This document shows positions 24,044-30,648 of a stretch of DNA of 34,652 nucleotides, piece after piece (the stretch's first letter is position 1; each line of letters begins with the position of its first letter). This stretch comes from a virus: IMG/VR virus record IMGVR_UViG_3300006621_000087, positions 11,047-45,698 of that record; one strand, written 5' to 3'. A program made the translations under genes and the position numbers. Below the pieces are notes generated by a model. The model did not search any database, was not told the DNA's origin, and saw only the letters and a program-made list of their open reading frames with translations.

Positions 24044-24072
24044 TTGACATTTGTACACATATAAGTTATAAT
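24044..24072 (+). promoter_or_regulatory. Consensus sigma70-like promoter P7
   Basis: TTGACA at 24044-24049, a 17-base spacer, TATAAT at 24067-24072. The -35 box starts 4 bases after the methyltransferase stop, and the dexA-like gene starts 25 bases after the -10. Confidence 0.9.
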
Positions 24073-24096
24073 ATAATCTAACGTTGAAGGAATAAT

Positions 24097-24741
24097 ATGA
24101 AACACTTTATTATAGATTTTGAGACTATAGGTCAACATGCTGCAGTTGTACCTGCTATTGATTGTTCCTATACTACGTTTGAATGGGAACGATTTATCGA
24201 ACAACCTTATTCTTTTAAAGAACTTGTTCTCGGTGTAACTCAAGATAAATTTGATATTAAAGATCAAATGGTTAATCACGGTTGTAAATACAATGAACGT
24301 GATCTTCAATGGTGGTTAGATCAGCCACCAGCGCTTCGCACAAATATGAAGCCAAACCCAGACCTTGATCTTAATCCTGTACAGTTTATGGAAAAGTTTA
24401 TTAATTACCTAAGAGCTGAAGGACCAATTAGTCATTGGTGGTCAAGATCAAATACCTTTGATCCAGTAATACTAGAACGTATTGCTCAAAATGCTGATAA
24501 GAGTTCATTACTAAATGATTACCTTAAGTATTGGGCAGTAAGAGATACTCGTACATATATCGATGCTAAGTTTGATTTTAATGTACCGGGTGGAAAGAAC
24601 GGATTTATTCCTGTATCCGACATTGCAAAATGGGAATACAATTTTAAAGCACATGATAGTAAACATGATGTTGCTGCAGATATTCTGAGGTTACAAGCTA
24701 TCGTAAGAGCTGAAGCAGATTTGGAGCAAATTGAAATATGA
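24097..24741 (+). CDS. dexA: DexA-like 3'-5' exonuclease
   Basis: This 214-residue protein resembles T4 exonuclease A, a DnaQ-fold 3'-5' exonuclease. The DEDD metal-binding residues are visible: Asp7 and Glu9 in FIIDFET, Asp122 in SNTFDPVI, and a C-terminal AHDSKHD (185-191) supplying His186 and Asp191 (DEDDh type). The sequence WWLDQPPALR (72-81) also matches the T4 protein's pattern. T4 DexA is dispensable and its role is unclear; degrading host DNA or trimming primers are options. Behind promoter P7 and in ATGA overlap with a glycosyltransferase. Confidence 0.85.
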   Translation: MKHFIIDFETIGQHAAVVPAIDCSYTTFEWERFIEQPYSFKELVLGVTQDKFDIKDQMVNHGCKYNERDLQWWLDQPPALRTNMKPNPDLDLNPVQFMEKFINYLRAEGPISHWWSRSNTFDPVILERIAQNADKSSLLNDYLKYWAVRDTRTYIDAKFDFNVPGGKNGFIPVSDIAKWEYNFKAHDSKHDVAADILRLQAIVRAEADLEQIEI

Positions 24742-25601
24742 AAATAGAAGTAAGTATTGAAGAATTACGAAAACAAAAAATCTTTGTAGGTACACCTATG
24801 TATGGCGCTCAATGTGCTGGTACATATACCAAAGCATCTACAGATCTTGCTACGATGTGCGCTACTAATGGTATTGGTATTCATTTCTATTACCTATTTA
24901 ATGAGAGCTTGGTTCAGAGGGCACGTAACTATATAGTTGACGAGTTTCTAAGATCTGATTGTACTCATTTATTGTTTATAGATGCCGACATTGGTTTTAA
25001 TCCACGTGACGTATTAGGTCTAATGGCAGTTAACTTAAAAGATCCAGAAGAATATAATATTGTTACAGGTCCTTATCCTAAGAAAACTATTGCTTGGGAA
25101 AAGATTAACAAAGCTGCAGATGCCGGCTTTGGTAAAGAAAACCCATTTGAATTAGAAAACTATGCTGCAGATTATGTCTTTAATCCAGTTAAAAAGCAAA
25201 ACTCATTTAAAATGAATGAGCCAATGGAGATTGGAGAAGGTGGTACAGGCTTTATGCTTATAGCACGTGAAACATTTACTAAGTTTGCTGCAGCTTATCC
25301 TGAACTTGAATACAAACCAGATCATGCTCGTACTGATAATTTTGACGGAAGTCGAATGATTACAGCATTCTTTGATTGTATTATTGATCCAACAACTAAA
25401 CGTTATCTATCAGAAGATTACTTTTTCTGTAAGAAAGCGCGTGAAGCTGGATTGAAAGTATGGATGTGCCCTTGGATGCAATTGCAACATGTTGGGTCTT
25501 ACATCTTTAAAGGTTCTCTTGGACATATGGGACAACTTGGTGCTTCGTTAACAGCCGATAGCTCAAGTAGTAAGAAAAGCTATAAAAAAGGGAAAAAATA
25601 G
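24738..25601 (+). CDS. GT-A family glycosyltransferase
   Basis: This 287-residue protein has a GT2-like GT-A fold: an N-terminal strand with FVGTPMYG (16-23), FIDADIGF with DxD at 82-84, a GGTGFMLI segment mid-domain (acceptor side), and SEDYFFCKKAREAG then QLQHVG near the C-terminus, giving the Glu-Asp and His residues often found at the active site. The last 20 residues are a Ser/Lys-rich tail. Phages with hydroxymethylcytosine often glycosylate it (T4 uses GT-B enzymes), so this is a candidate, along with any virion protein. It is cotranscribed with dexA, before the clamp gene. Confidence 0.75.
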   Translation: MKIEVSIEELRKQKIFVGTPMYGAQCAGTYTKASTDLATMCATNGIGIHFYYLFNESLVQRARNYIVDEFLRSDCTHLLFIDADIGFNPRDVLGLMAVNLKDPEEYNIVTGPYPKKTIAWEKINKAADAGFGKENPFELENYAADYVFNPVKKQNSFKMNEPMEIGEGGTGFMLIARETFTKFAAAYPELEYKPDHARTDNFDGSRMITAFFDCIIDPTTKRYLSEDYFFCKKAREAGLKVWMCPWMQLQHVGSYIFKGSLGHMGQLGASLTADSSSSKKSYKKGKK

Positions 25602-25630
25602 TTGACATTTCAAATAGACTATGATATTAT
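25602..25630 (+). promoter_or_regulatory. Sigma70-like promoter P8
   Basis: TTGACA at 25602-25607, a 17-base spacer, TATTAT at 25625-25630 (one mismatch), starting at the stop of the glycosyltransferase. It leads to the clamp gene, whose AAGGAG ribosome site is just before ATG 25665. Confidence 0.85.
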
Positions 25631-25664
25631 TAATAAATAAACAATGCATTAAGGAGCTTATATA

Positions 25665-26327
25665 ATGAAATTCAGTGAACGTACTCTTACGATTCTTAAA
25701 AGTTTTTCGACCATTAACAAATCTATTCAGATGAAAGAAGGTAATGTTCTTAAAACAGTAACACCAGAAAAAACTCTGGTGGCAACAGCAACAATCCCAG
25801 ATCAGATCCCATCACAAGCATGTGTATATGATCTATCTCGGTTCTTATCTATTCTCGGTCTTTACAAAGATCCAGAAGTAGAGTTTCATGATAAGTATTT
25901 CATGATAACAGCAGGCAAACAGCGTACTAAGTATGTTTATGCCGACATCTCAATGATTCATGCAGCACCAGAGAAAGATATTACTCTGCCAACTGCTGAT
26001 GTCGAAGTAGATGTTTCTTGGGAAGATCTTCAGTCAGTGATTAAAGCTGCTGGTGTTCTTCAATTTAGCGAGGTTGCTTTCGTCGGCGTTGATGGTAAAA
26101 TCTACCTAAAAGCCGTTGATAGTAGCAACGATAATTCTGATGATTATGGCGTCGAAATCGGCACAACTTCTGATGAATTTAAGATTATCATTAAGACCGA
26201 TAATCTCAAGCTTTTACCTCAGGATTACAAAGTTACTCTTTGCGCGAAGGGTATCTCTGAGTTTAAAAGCGACGGTGTCACGTATTTCGTGGCTATTGAT
26301 ACTAAGTCGACTTATAAAAAAGGATAA
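25665..26327 (+). CDS. 45: DNA polymerase sliding clamp (T4 gp45-like)
   Basis: A 220-residue protein that resembles the T4-type clamp subunit; three copies form a ring on DNA that holds the polymerase and, in T4, also activates late transcription through gp33 and gp55. Seen: the N-terminal FSERTLTILKSFSTIN, the central SRFLSILGL strand-helix (58-66), and the C-terminal KVTLCAKGISEFKS strands typical of the family; T4 gp45 is 228 residues. Its presence next to gp44 and with a T4-type late promoter at 29887 supports clamp-dependent late transcription. Followed after 6 bases by a small unknown gene. Confidence 0.92.
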   Translation: MKFSERTLTILKSFSTINKSIQMKEGNVLKTVTPEKTLVATATIPDQIPSQACVYDLSRFLSILGLYKDPEVEFHDKYFMITAGKQRTKYVYADISMIHAAPEKDITLPTADVEVDVSWEDLQSVIKAAGVLQFSEVAFVGVDGKIYLKAVDSSNDNSDDYGVEIGTTSDEFKIIIKTDNLKLLPQDYKVTLCAKGISEFKSDGVTYFVAIDTKSTYKKG

Positions 26328-26333
26328 ATGAAT

Positions 26334-26621
26334 ATGAGTAAAAATGAAAACCCGGCTGCTCAGGGTCAAGAGCAAAAGCAAGAACCAGTACAAATTTCGT
26401 TGCAAGATATTGCGACTGTTGTACAGTTAATTGATGTCGTATCTCGTAGAGGCGGTATCGAAGGTAATGAGATGGCTGGCGTAGGTATGCTACGTAATAA
26501 GCTAGAAATCTTCTTGCGCCAAAATGCACCTGAAGGTGAACAAGCTCCTGAAGGCGCTATGCCTGCTGCAGCTCCAGCTGACGTACCAGCAGATGCTCCG
26601 CTTGCTGATAAAGTTAGCTAA
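26334..26621 (+). CDS. Small acidic protein between clamp and clamp loader
   Basis: The product has 95 residues from ATG 26334, which is 9 bases after AGGA (26321-26324); ATG 26328 is an in-frame alternative with too short a spacing. Residues 15-70 form a helical core (ISLQDIATVVQLIDVVSR), with a Pro/Ala-rich acidic tail after that. It sits where T4 has no gene between 45 and 44. No family recognised; an interaction with the replisome is conceivable from position only. Confidence 0.7.
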   Translation: MSKNENPAAQGQEQKQEPVQISLQDIATVVQLIDVVSRRGGIEGNEMAGVGMLRNKLEIFLRQNAPEGEQAPEGAMPAAAPADVPADAPLADKVS

Positions 26622-26638
26622 AAAGCTTATGAACGACC

Positions 26639-26666
26639 GAGGGCTCTCGTTGATAAACAAACCCTC
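26639..26666 (+). other. Weak stem-loop before the clamp-loader gene
   Basis: GAGGG at 26639-26643 can pair with CCCTC at 26662-26666 around an 18-base loop, followed by an A/T-rich stretch. A nested CGAG/CTCG pairing is also possible. It may be a leaky terminator or a translation-control structure for gene 44. The T tract is interrupted, so it is not a clear terminator. Confidence 0.3.
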
Positions 26667-26698
26667 ATTTATTTTATATTATGAAAATGGTGAAACAT

Positions 26699-27652
26699 AT
26701 GGCTATTGAATCCAAAGCAAATGAAGTGTTATGGGTCGAAAAGTATCGACCGCAAAAAATCGATGACACTATCCTTCCTGATAAAACAAAGGCTGCTTTC
26801 AAAAAGTTTGTAGAAGACGAAAGCATTCCTAACCTATTACTTACTGGTGGTCCAGGCGTTGGTAAAACTACTATCGCTAAAGCTATGCTCGAAGAGCTTG
26901 GTTGTGATTACATCGTAAAGAATGGTTCTCTTAACGTTAATATCGATACTCTTCGATATGAAATTTCTACATATGCATCGTCAGTATCTCTTACTGGTGG
27001 TCGTAAATACGTAATCTTTGATGAAGCTGATTACCTGAATGCTACATCAGTCCAACCCGCCTTACGTAACTTTATTGAAGAATACTCTTCCAATTGCGGG
27101 TTTATCTTTACATGTAACTTTAAAAATCGTATGATTGAACCACTTAGGTCTCGATTGTCTGAAATAGATTTTACTATTGAGACATCACAACGTCCTAAAA
27201 TGGCGATGGAATTCTTTAAACGTGTTAACTCAATCCTTGATAATGAAGGTATTGAATACGACAAAAAAGTTCTTGCAAAAGTTATTGAACGTCACTTTCC
27301 AGACTTTCGTAGGGTATTAACCGAGCTTCAAACATATGCTTCCTCTGGTCGTATTGATGAAGGTATCTTTGTTAATCTTAAACAAGAGTCTATGGACGAA
27401 ATGTTTAAACTTCTTAAAACAAAAAACTTTACAGGTATGCGTAAATGGGTTGCTTCAAACTCTGATCAAGACATGAATGAAATGTTTAGACGTATCTATG
27501 ATATGGCAACTGATAAAGTTGAACTTAAATCTATGCCAGGCTTCGTAGTTACTCTTGCTGATTATATGTACAAAGCAAACTTTGTAGCTGATCTTGAAGT
27601 CAATATGGTTGCATTCTTAACTGAAGTAATGTTGGAAAGTGAATACAAATGA
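26699..27652 (+). CDS. 44: Clamp loader large subunit (T4 gp44-like AAA+ ATPase)
   Basis: This 317-residue AAA+ ATPase loads the gp45 clamp with gp62. Seen: the entry segment VLWVEKYRPQ (10-19), Walker A GGPGVGKTT (50-58), Walker B VIFDEAD (105-111), sensor-like FTCNF (137-141), and SRL (151-153) in the place of the SRC arginine-finger motif. Start ATG 26699 has GGTGA (26689-26693) five bases upstream; two earlier in-frame ATGs (26681, 26687) would add six or four residues and overlap that ribosome site. The 3' end overlaps the next gene by an ATGA. Confidence 0.93.
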   Translation: MAIESKANEVLWVEKYRPQKIDDTILPDKTKAAFKKFVEDESIPNLLLTGGPGVGKTTIAKAMLEELGCDYIVKNGSLNVNIDTLRYEISTYASSVSLTGGRKYVIFDEADYLNATSVQPALRNFIEEYSSNCGFIFTCNFKNRMIEPLRSRLSEIDFTIETSQRPKMAMEFFKRVNSILDNEGIEYDKKVLAKVIERHFPDFRRVLTELQTYASSGRIDEGIFVNLKQESMDEMFKLLKTKNFTGMRKWVASNSDQDMNEMFRRIYDMATDKVELKSMPGFVVTLADYMYKANFVADLEVNMVAFLTEVMLESEYK

Positions 27653-27864
27653 CAGAAATAAATCCACTTGCAACAGTTATCCTTAGCGACTATACTACAT
27701 ATAATCGTGTTGGTGACAGAGATGTTTTAACTCAAGTAAGACATGTTGAACGTAACGGTCATAAAACAGTTGAAAAATTAATCATTGGTTATACTTACAA
27801 TGCTAATGGTACCTTAAACAAACCTATCGAGGATCCAGGACAAGTCTTGGATATTTTAATATGA
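27649..27864 (+). CDS. Small hypothetical protein (71 aa)
   Basis: A 71-residue beta-rich protein in an ATGA overlap with gene 44 and with the next gene. It reads like one small beta-sheet (VILSDYTTYNRV, then TVEKLIIGYTYN). No family recognised. It belongs to a group of four small genes that separates 44 from 62. Confidence 0.7.
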   Translation: MTEINPLATVILSDYTTYNRVGDRDVLTQVRHVERNGHKTVEKLIIGYTYNANGTLNKPIEDPGQVLDILI

Positions 27865-28031
27865 TATTAGAAGTTTTTTATAATGTATTTCAAGGCGCAG
27901 TTGCACTTGGTGTAACATATGTTTTAGTTAAAGGTTTATGGGTTTCTACAATGATACTCGAAGAACGTAAAGCTAGATACCGTGCTGGAACTCACGATTA
28001 TTACGATAATCCTATTGAAAAGGACGACTAA
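27861..28031 (+). CDS. Small membrane protein (56 aa)
   Basis: An open frame of 56 residues with ATGA overlap upstream and TAATG overlap downstream, so it fits the packing of its neighbours exactly. Residues about 5-30 form a hydrophobic membrane segment with Phe, Val, Leu and Gly, followed by a charged, Tyr/Asp-rich tail. Function unknown. Confidence 0.7.
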   Translation: MILEVFYNVFQGAVALGVTYVLVKGLWVSTMILEERKARYRAGTHDYYDNPIEKDD

Positions 28032-28234
28032 TGTTCGGTTGGTCTATTAAAAGAGTAGAAAAGACCGTTCATTGTTTTAATTGTGGCGTAGACGTTGATC
28101 CTAAGATCGCGTTTAATGTAAAATTTAATACGGCTGAAGGACTACATACTCTTAAAGCATGTCAAGCATGTGCTGATGAAGTTAATGAAGTTCTTAAAGC
28201 TATCGAGGAAGTAAGAAATGACCCTACCAGTTGA
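28031..28234 (+). CDS. Small zinc-ribbon-like protein (67 aa)
   Basis: A 67-residue protein with two Cys pairs, CFNC (15-18) and CQAC (44-47), spaced as in a small zinc ribbon, followed by an acidic helix. It could bind Zn2+ and contact nucleic acid or a protein partner. It is third of the small genes between 44 and 62, starting in a TAATG overlap and overlapping the next gene by 17 bases. Confidence 0.65.
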   Translation: MFGWSIKRVEKTVHCFNCGVDVDPKIAFNVKFNTAEGLHTLKACQACADEVNEVLKAIEEVRNDPTS

Positions 28235-28424
28235 ACGCAAATATGCAGTTGACAATACCAGAATATTTTTATATAATCTAATGGATCCTAAGAAAACACC
28301 TCGCGTTCCAAAAGCAATAAGACTTGACGCATATCGTTGTTTAAAGCATTATCCTAGTGAATATGCTATGGAACAGGCGCAAAAGGTTGCACCCGAGGTA
28401 TTTGGAGAATATAAAGATGGCTAA
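28218..28424 (+). CDS. Small hypothetical protein (68 aa)
   Basis: A 68-residue basic helical protein with a MTLPVERKYAVDNTR start, a helix with FLYNLMDP, and CLKHYPSEYAME. I recall similarly built small proteins in other phages and bacteria, without function. It overlaps the following gene 62 by 8 bases. Promoter P9 lies inside its 5' part. Confidence 0.65.
   Translation: MTLPVERKYAVDNTRIFLYNLMDPKKTPRVPKAIRLDAYRCLKHYPSEYAMEQAQKVAPEVFGEYKDG
28249..28277 (+). promoter_or_regulatory. Consensus promoter P9 inside coding sequence
   Basis: TTGACA at 28249-28254, a 17-base spacer, TATAAT at 28272-28277, inside the 68-residue gene. It would drive gene 62, regA and dut. Confidence 0.75.
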
Positions 28425-28821
28425 AGATTATAACCCCTTTGATTTTATGAATGCAGTATCTTTCTCTAAGGAAGATCTCATTAAAAATCATGATACACCT
28501 GATCAGATCGAAAAACAATATACTCCGTATGTAGTTAATCGTGGATTTACTAACTTTGAAGATACTATCCTTCATGCTAATGAAATGAATATGCGACATC
28601 ATCTGTTTCATGCAGCTCAATTTGATTATTATCGAGGTGCTTTACGCAAACGTAAACGTTTCTCAAAATGGCCAAAGGCTGATAAAAGTACAGATCTTGA
28701 TGCTATTCAACAAGTCTATAATTGCAATCGTACAGTTGCTAAATTATATTATAAAGCGTTATCGCAAGATGATATGAAATCTGTTAAGAACAAACTCACA
28801 ATAGGTGGAAGTTCAAAATAG
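28417..28821 (+). CDS. 62: Clamp loader small subunit (gp62-like)
   Basis: The start ATG 28417 lies 9 bases after a GGAG and gives 134 residues; the in-frame ATG at 28357 would lie inside the neighbour. The middle reads YVVNRGFTNFEDTILHANEMN then a basic KRKRFSKWPK, the pattern I know from the clamp-loader small subunits of marine T4-like phages, which are shorter than T4 gp62 (187 residues). Position before regA agrees with the T4 order 45-44-62-regA. It would bind gp44 in the loader complex. Confidence 0.8.
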   Translation: MAKDYNPFDFMNAVSFSKEDLIKNHDTPDQIEKQYTPYVVNRGFTNFEDTILHANEMNMRHHLFHAAQFDYYRGALRKRKRFSKWPKADKSTDLDAIQQVYNCNRTVAKLYYKALSQDDMKSVKNKLTIGGSSK

Positions 28822-28898
28822 AATAAATATATTGGATGCAAACATTTGACGCATCGTGATAACAACAAATAATAATTTAAAATAAGGTGCTGTACGTT

Positions 28899-29303
28899 AT
28901 GGAAACAGAAGACATTTTCAAAGGTGTCGGTATAGAAGTTTCGCTTCCTTCCCCAGATAGTTTTTTAAAAGTTAAAGAGACTTTAACTCGAATTGGCATT
29001 TCTTCTCGTAAAGAAAAGAAGTTATATCAAACATGCCACATTTTGCATAAGCAGGGAAGATACGCAATTCTACATTTCAAAGAATTGTTTATACTCGACG
29101 GAAAAAAGAATACATTTACAGAAGAAGATAAAGCAAGACGTAATACGATTGTTAAACTTCTGGAAGAATGGGAGTTATGTTCTATTGTGCATGAAGATGC
29201 AACAGGCGAACTTGCTGCTCCTCTTAATCAAATCAAAATTTTATCACACAAAGAAAAATCAAATTGGACACTTGAAGCTAAATATAATATTGGGAAAAAG
29301 TAA
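28899..29303 (+). CDS. regA: RegA translational repressor
   Basis: A 134-residue protein that matches T4 RegA through most of its length: DSFLKVKETLTRIGIS (15-30), LYQTCHILHKQGRYAILHFKELF (43-65 region), FTEEDKARR and the C-terminal NWTLEAKYNIGKK. RegA binds early mRNA start regions and blocks translation, including those of 44, 45 and its own gene in T4. ATG 28899 follows AAGG at 28884-28887; an in-frame GTG at 28887 would overlap that ribosome site. Next to dut. Confidence 0.93.
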   Translation: METEDIFKGVGIEVSLPSPDSFLKVKETLTRIGISSRKEKKLYQTCHILHKQGRYAILHFKELFILDGKKNTFTEEDKARRNTIVKLLEEWELCSIVHEDATGELAAPLNQIKILSHKEKSNWTLEAKYNIGKK

Positions 29304-29306
29304 ATT

Positions 29307-29816
29307 ATGAATGTATATAAGGTGAATGATCGGGCATCAGTGCCTGAATACGCAACAGCTGGATCAGCTTGTTTCGATATTAAAGCATGTATTACTAGTG
29401 GTCAACGTTTAAGATCATATAACGCATTTAACAAAGAAATGCAAATTGTAGTTAAGGGTGTTGGTGGAAATCCAAACTCATTTCAACTACCTCCAGGAAT
29501 TCGAGTATTAGTACCAACCGGTCTTATCTTCGATATTCCAGAAAAGCATGTAATGAAAATGTATATTCGCTCCAGTCAAGCTCTAAAGAAAGGGTTGACA
29601 ATGGTAAATGGAGTTGGTATAATCGATTCTGATTATGTAGAAGAATCTTTCATGATGTTAGAAAACGTTTCAGATAGCATGGCTCTAATCGAGCATGGAG
29701 AACGTATTGCTCAATGTTTAATCGAAAAAACTCTTCGTACTAAGATAGTAGAAACAACAGATAAACCAGGAATCAAAACTGACCGTGACGGTGGCTTTGG
29801 TTCAACAGATGAATAA
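29307..29816 (+). CDS. dut: dUTPase (dUTP diphosphatase)
   Basis: A 169-residue trimeric-type dUTPase that hydrolyses dUTP to dUMP. All five motifs are present: AGSACFDIKA (18-27), RSSQALKKG (88-96), GVGIIDSDYVEE (102-113), GERIAQCLIE (131-140) and the C-terminal RDGGFGSTD (160-168). An insertion of about 25 residues lies between motif 1 and the LPPG strand. With the dCMP deaminase it supplies dUMP for thymidylate. Promoter P10 is embedded at motif 3, and an 18-base palindrome covers its stop codon. Confidence 0.93.
   Translation: MNVYKVNDRASVPEYATAGSACFDIKACITSGQRLRSYNAFNKEMQIVVKGVGGNPNSFQLPPGIRVLVPTGLIFDIPEKHVMKMYIRSSQALKKGLTMVNGVGIIDSDYVEESFMMLENVSDSMALIEHGERIAQCLIEKTLRTKIVETTDKPGIKTDRDGGFGSTDE
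29595..29623 (+). promoter_or_regulatory. Consensus promoter P10 inside coding sequence
   Basis: TTGACA at 29595-29600, a 17-base spacer, TATAAT at 29618-29623, inside dut. The only thing downstream before the terminator at 29839 is the 3' part of dut, so if active it would give a short transcript of about 230 bases. Confidence 0.65.
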
Positions 29817-29825
29817 TTATTCATC
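29808..29825. repeat. 18-base perfect palindrome over the dut stop
   Basis: GATGAATAATTATTCATC is an exact inverted repeat without spacer. It spans the dUTPase stop codon (29814-29816) and lies 13 bases before the terminator stem. As RNA it could form a hairpin with a small loop, and as DNA it could bind a dimeric regulator. Confidence 0.6.
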
Positions 29826-29838
29826 AAAGTGAATAAGG

Positions 29839-29866
29839 GTTATTACAAAAAGTAATAACTTTTTTT
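29839..29866 (+). terminator. Rho-independent terminator after dut
   Basis: GTTATTAC (29839-29846), a five-base A loop, GTAATAAC (29852-29859), then seven T (29860-29866). A perfect 8-base stem and T run; it ends the early/middle operon. Confidence 0.9.
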
Positions 29867-29886
29867 AAAGATATACAAATTTTGTA

Positions 29887-29894
29887 TATAAATA
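29887..29894 (+). promoter_or_regulatory. T4-type late promoter before hsp20
   Basis: TATAAATA at 29887-29894 is an exact match to the T4 late promoter consensus, read in T4 by the gp55-containing polymerase with gp33 and the gp45 clamp. It lies 21 bases after the dut terminator and 100 bases before the hsp20 ATG. A weaker copy, TATAAATC, is at 29960-29967. Confidence 0.75.
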
Positions 29895-29898
29895 AATG

Positions 29899-29992
29899 TG
29901 TAAGAATGCTGAATTATCGGGTTCTTACATGTTAAACCGGTCGGATTTAATCGGCCAAATATAAATCTTGCTTAATTTAAAGGAGATAGCAA
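29899..29992 (+). promoter_or_regulatory. Structured hsp20 leader, possible RNA thermometer
   Basis: Three pairings are seen. TGTAAGAA (29899-29906) pairs with TTCTTACA (29922-29929). An imperfect stem lies at about 29939-29956. TTGCT (29968-29972) pairs with AGCAA (29988-29992), enclosing the ribosome site AAGGAG (29980-29985). The last pairing would loop out or hide the ribosome site. TTGCT also matches the U-Y-GCU motif of ROSE thermometers found before hsp20 genes. Function is inferred, not shown. Confidence 0.4.
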
Positions 29993-29993
29993 A

Positions 29994-30452
29994 ATGACTA
30001 ATACACGAAGAATGACAACAGACTTGCTTAGCGATCCATTTTTTATTGGATTTGATAGAGTTCTAAATAGAATGCAGAACTCGACTCCAGGTCAAACGAA
30101 TTACCCTCCATACAACATTGTAAAGTTAGACGACGACAGATACACCATTGAAATTGCTGTAGCTGGCTTTGATGAGAACGAAATAGAGGTGGAACTTAAA
30201 GAAGGCGTACTAAACGTCTTCGCAGAAAAGGATTCTAAAGATGAAGGTGAATACCTACATAAAGGAATCTCTGCTAGAGCCTTCAGACGCTCATTTACTC
30301 TTTCAGACACTATTGTGGTTAATGGAGCCGATCTAGTTAACGGGATCTTGGCCATTGAACTAGAGAACGTGATACCTGAAGAGAAGAAACCTCGTAAAAT
30401 TGACATCGGCACAAAAAGTAAATCTGGAAAGAGAACGCTTTTAAACGAATAG
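29994..30452 (+). CDS. hsp20: Hsp20 small heat-shock protein
   Basis: A 152-residue alpha-crystallin-domain protein. Residues about 37-140 carry the domain, with YTIEIAVAGFDENEIEVELKEG near its start, the AxxxNGxL-type signature ADLVNGIL, and a C-terminal I-x-I motif (KIDIG) that docks neighbouring subunits. Such proteins hold unfolding proteins in oligomers without ATP; phage Hsp20 is common in marine T4-like phages and may aid capsid or tail protein folding. It follows the late promoter and structured leader. Strong AAGGAG ribosome site. Confidence 0.93.
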   Translation: MTNTRRMTTDLLSDPFFIGFDRVLNRMQNSTPGQTNYPPYNIVKLDDDRYTIEIAVAGFDENEIEVELKEGVLNVFAEKDSKDEGEYLHKGISARAFRRSFTLSDTIVVNGADLVNGILAIELENVIPEEKKPRKIDIGTKSKSGKRTLLNE

Positions 30453-30477
30453 CCGGCCTTAAGGAGGGCCACGCCAA

Positions 30478-30600
30478 ATGAACAGAGTAATTTCCTATAT
30501 TAAGGAATGTGACGGCCACTTTTGTGATATGGTAGCTCAAACTGCATTAACAGTCATTACCCTTGGAGTAATGATATTATGCGTAAGCTCTATAGCATAA
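30478..30600 (+). CDS. Tiny single-pass membrane protein (40 aa)
   Basis: An open frame of 40 residues with a strong AAGGAGG ribosome site at 30461-30467, 10 bases before its ATG. Residues 18-38 form a hydrophobic membrane helix, and the N-terminal part has two Cys and a His (CDGHFC). It lies between hsp20 and the convergent terminator. It could be an inner-membrane phage factor (lysis or superinfection control are only guesses). Confidence 0.6.
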   Translation: MNRVISYIKECDGHFCDMVAQTALTVITLGVMILCVSSIA

Positions 30601-30617
30601 GTTGATAACGAACAAGG

Positions 30618-30648
30618 AACGGAGGTAATTTATTATCTCCGTTTTTTT
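30618..30648 (+). terminator. Terminator at the convergent gene switch
   Basis: AACGGAG (30618-30624) pairs with CTCCGTT (30637-30643); four further pairs (one of them G-U) extend the stem to about 11 base pairs. Seven T follow the stem G (30642-30648). It ends the + strand transcription unit and sits at the 3' end of the - strand tape-measure-like gene. The opposite strand lacks an equal T run, so it is mainly a + terminator. Confidence 0.85.

Noticed and set aside
26629-26709. 26-residue ORF across the start of gene 44
   Set aside because: It has no ribosome site and overlaps a certain gene start; likely chance.
28846-28876. TTGACG with an A/T-rich -10 before regA
   Set aside because: The -10 is poor (AATAAT-like, with unclear spacing) and it lacks the GTTGACA form of the ten strict promoters.
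30400-30430. TTGACA inside hsp20
   Set aside because: No TATAAT-like box at 17 bases; treated as coding sequence only.
30101-30472. Minus-strand ORF of 123 residues inside hsp20
   Set aside because: Antisense shadow of a clear Hsp20 gene.
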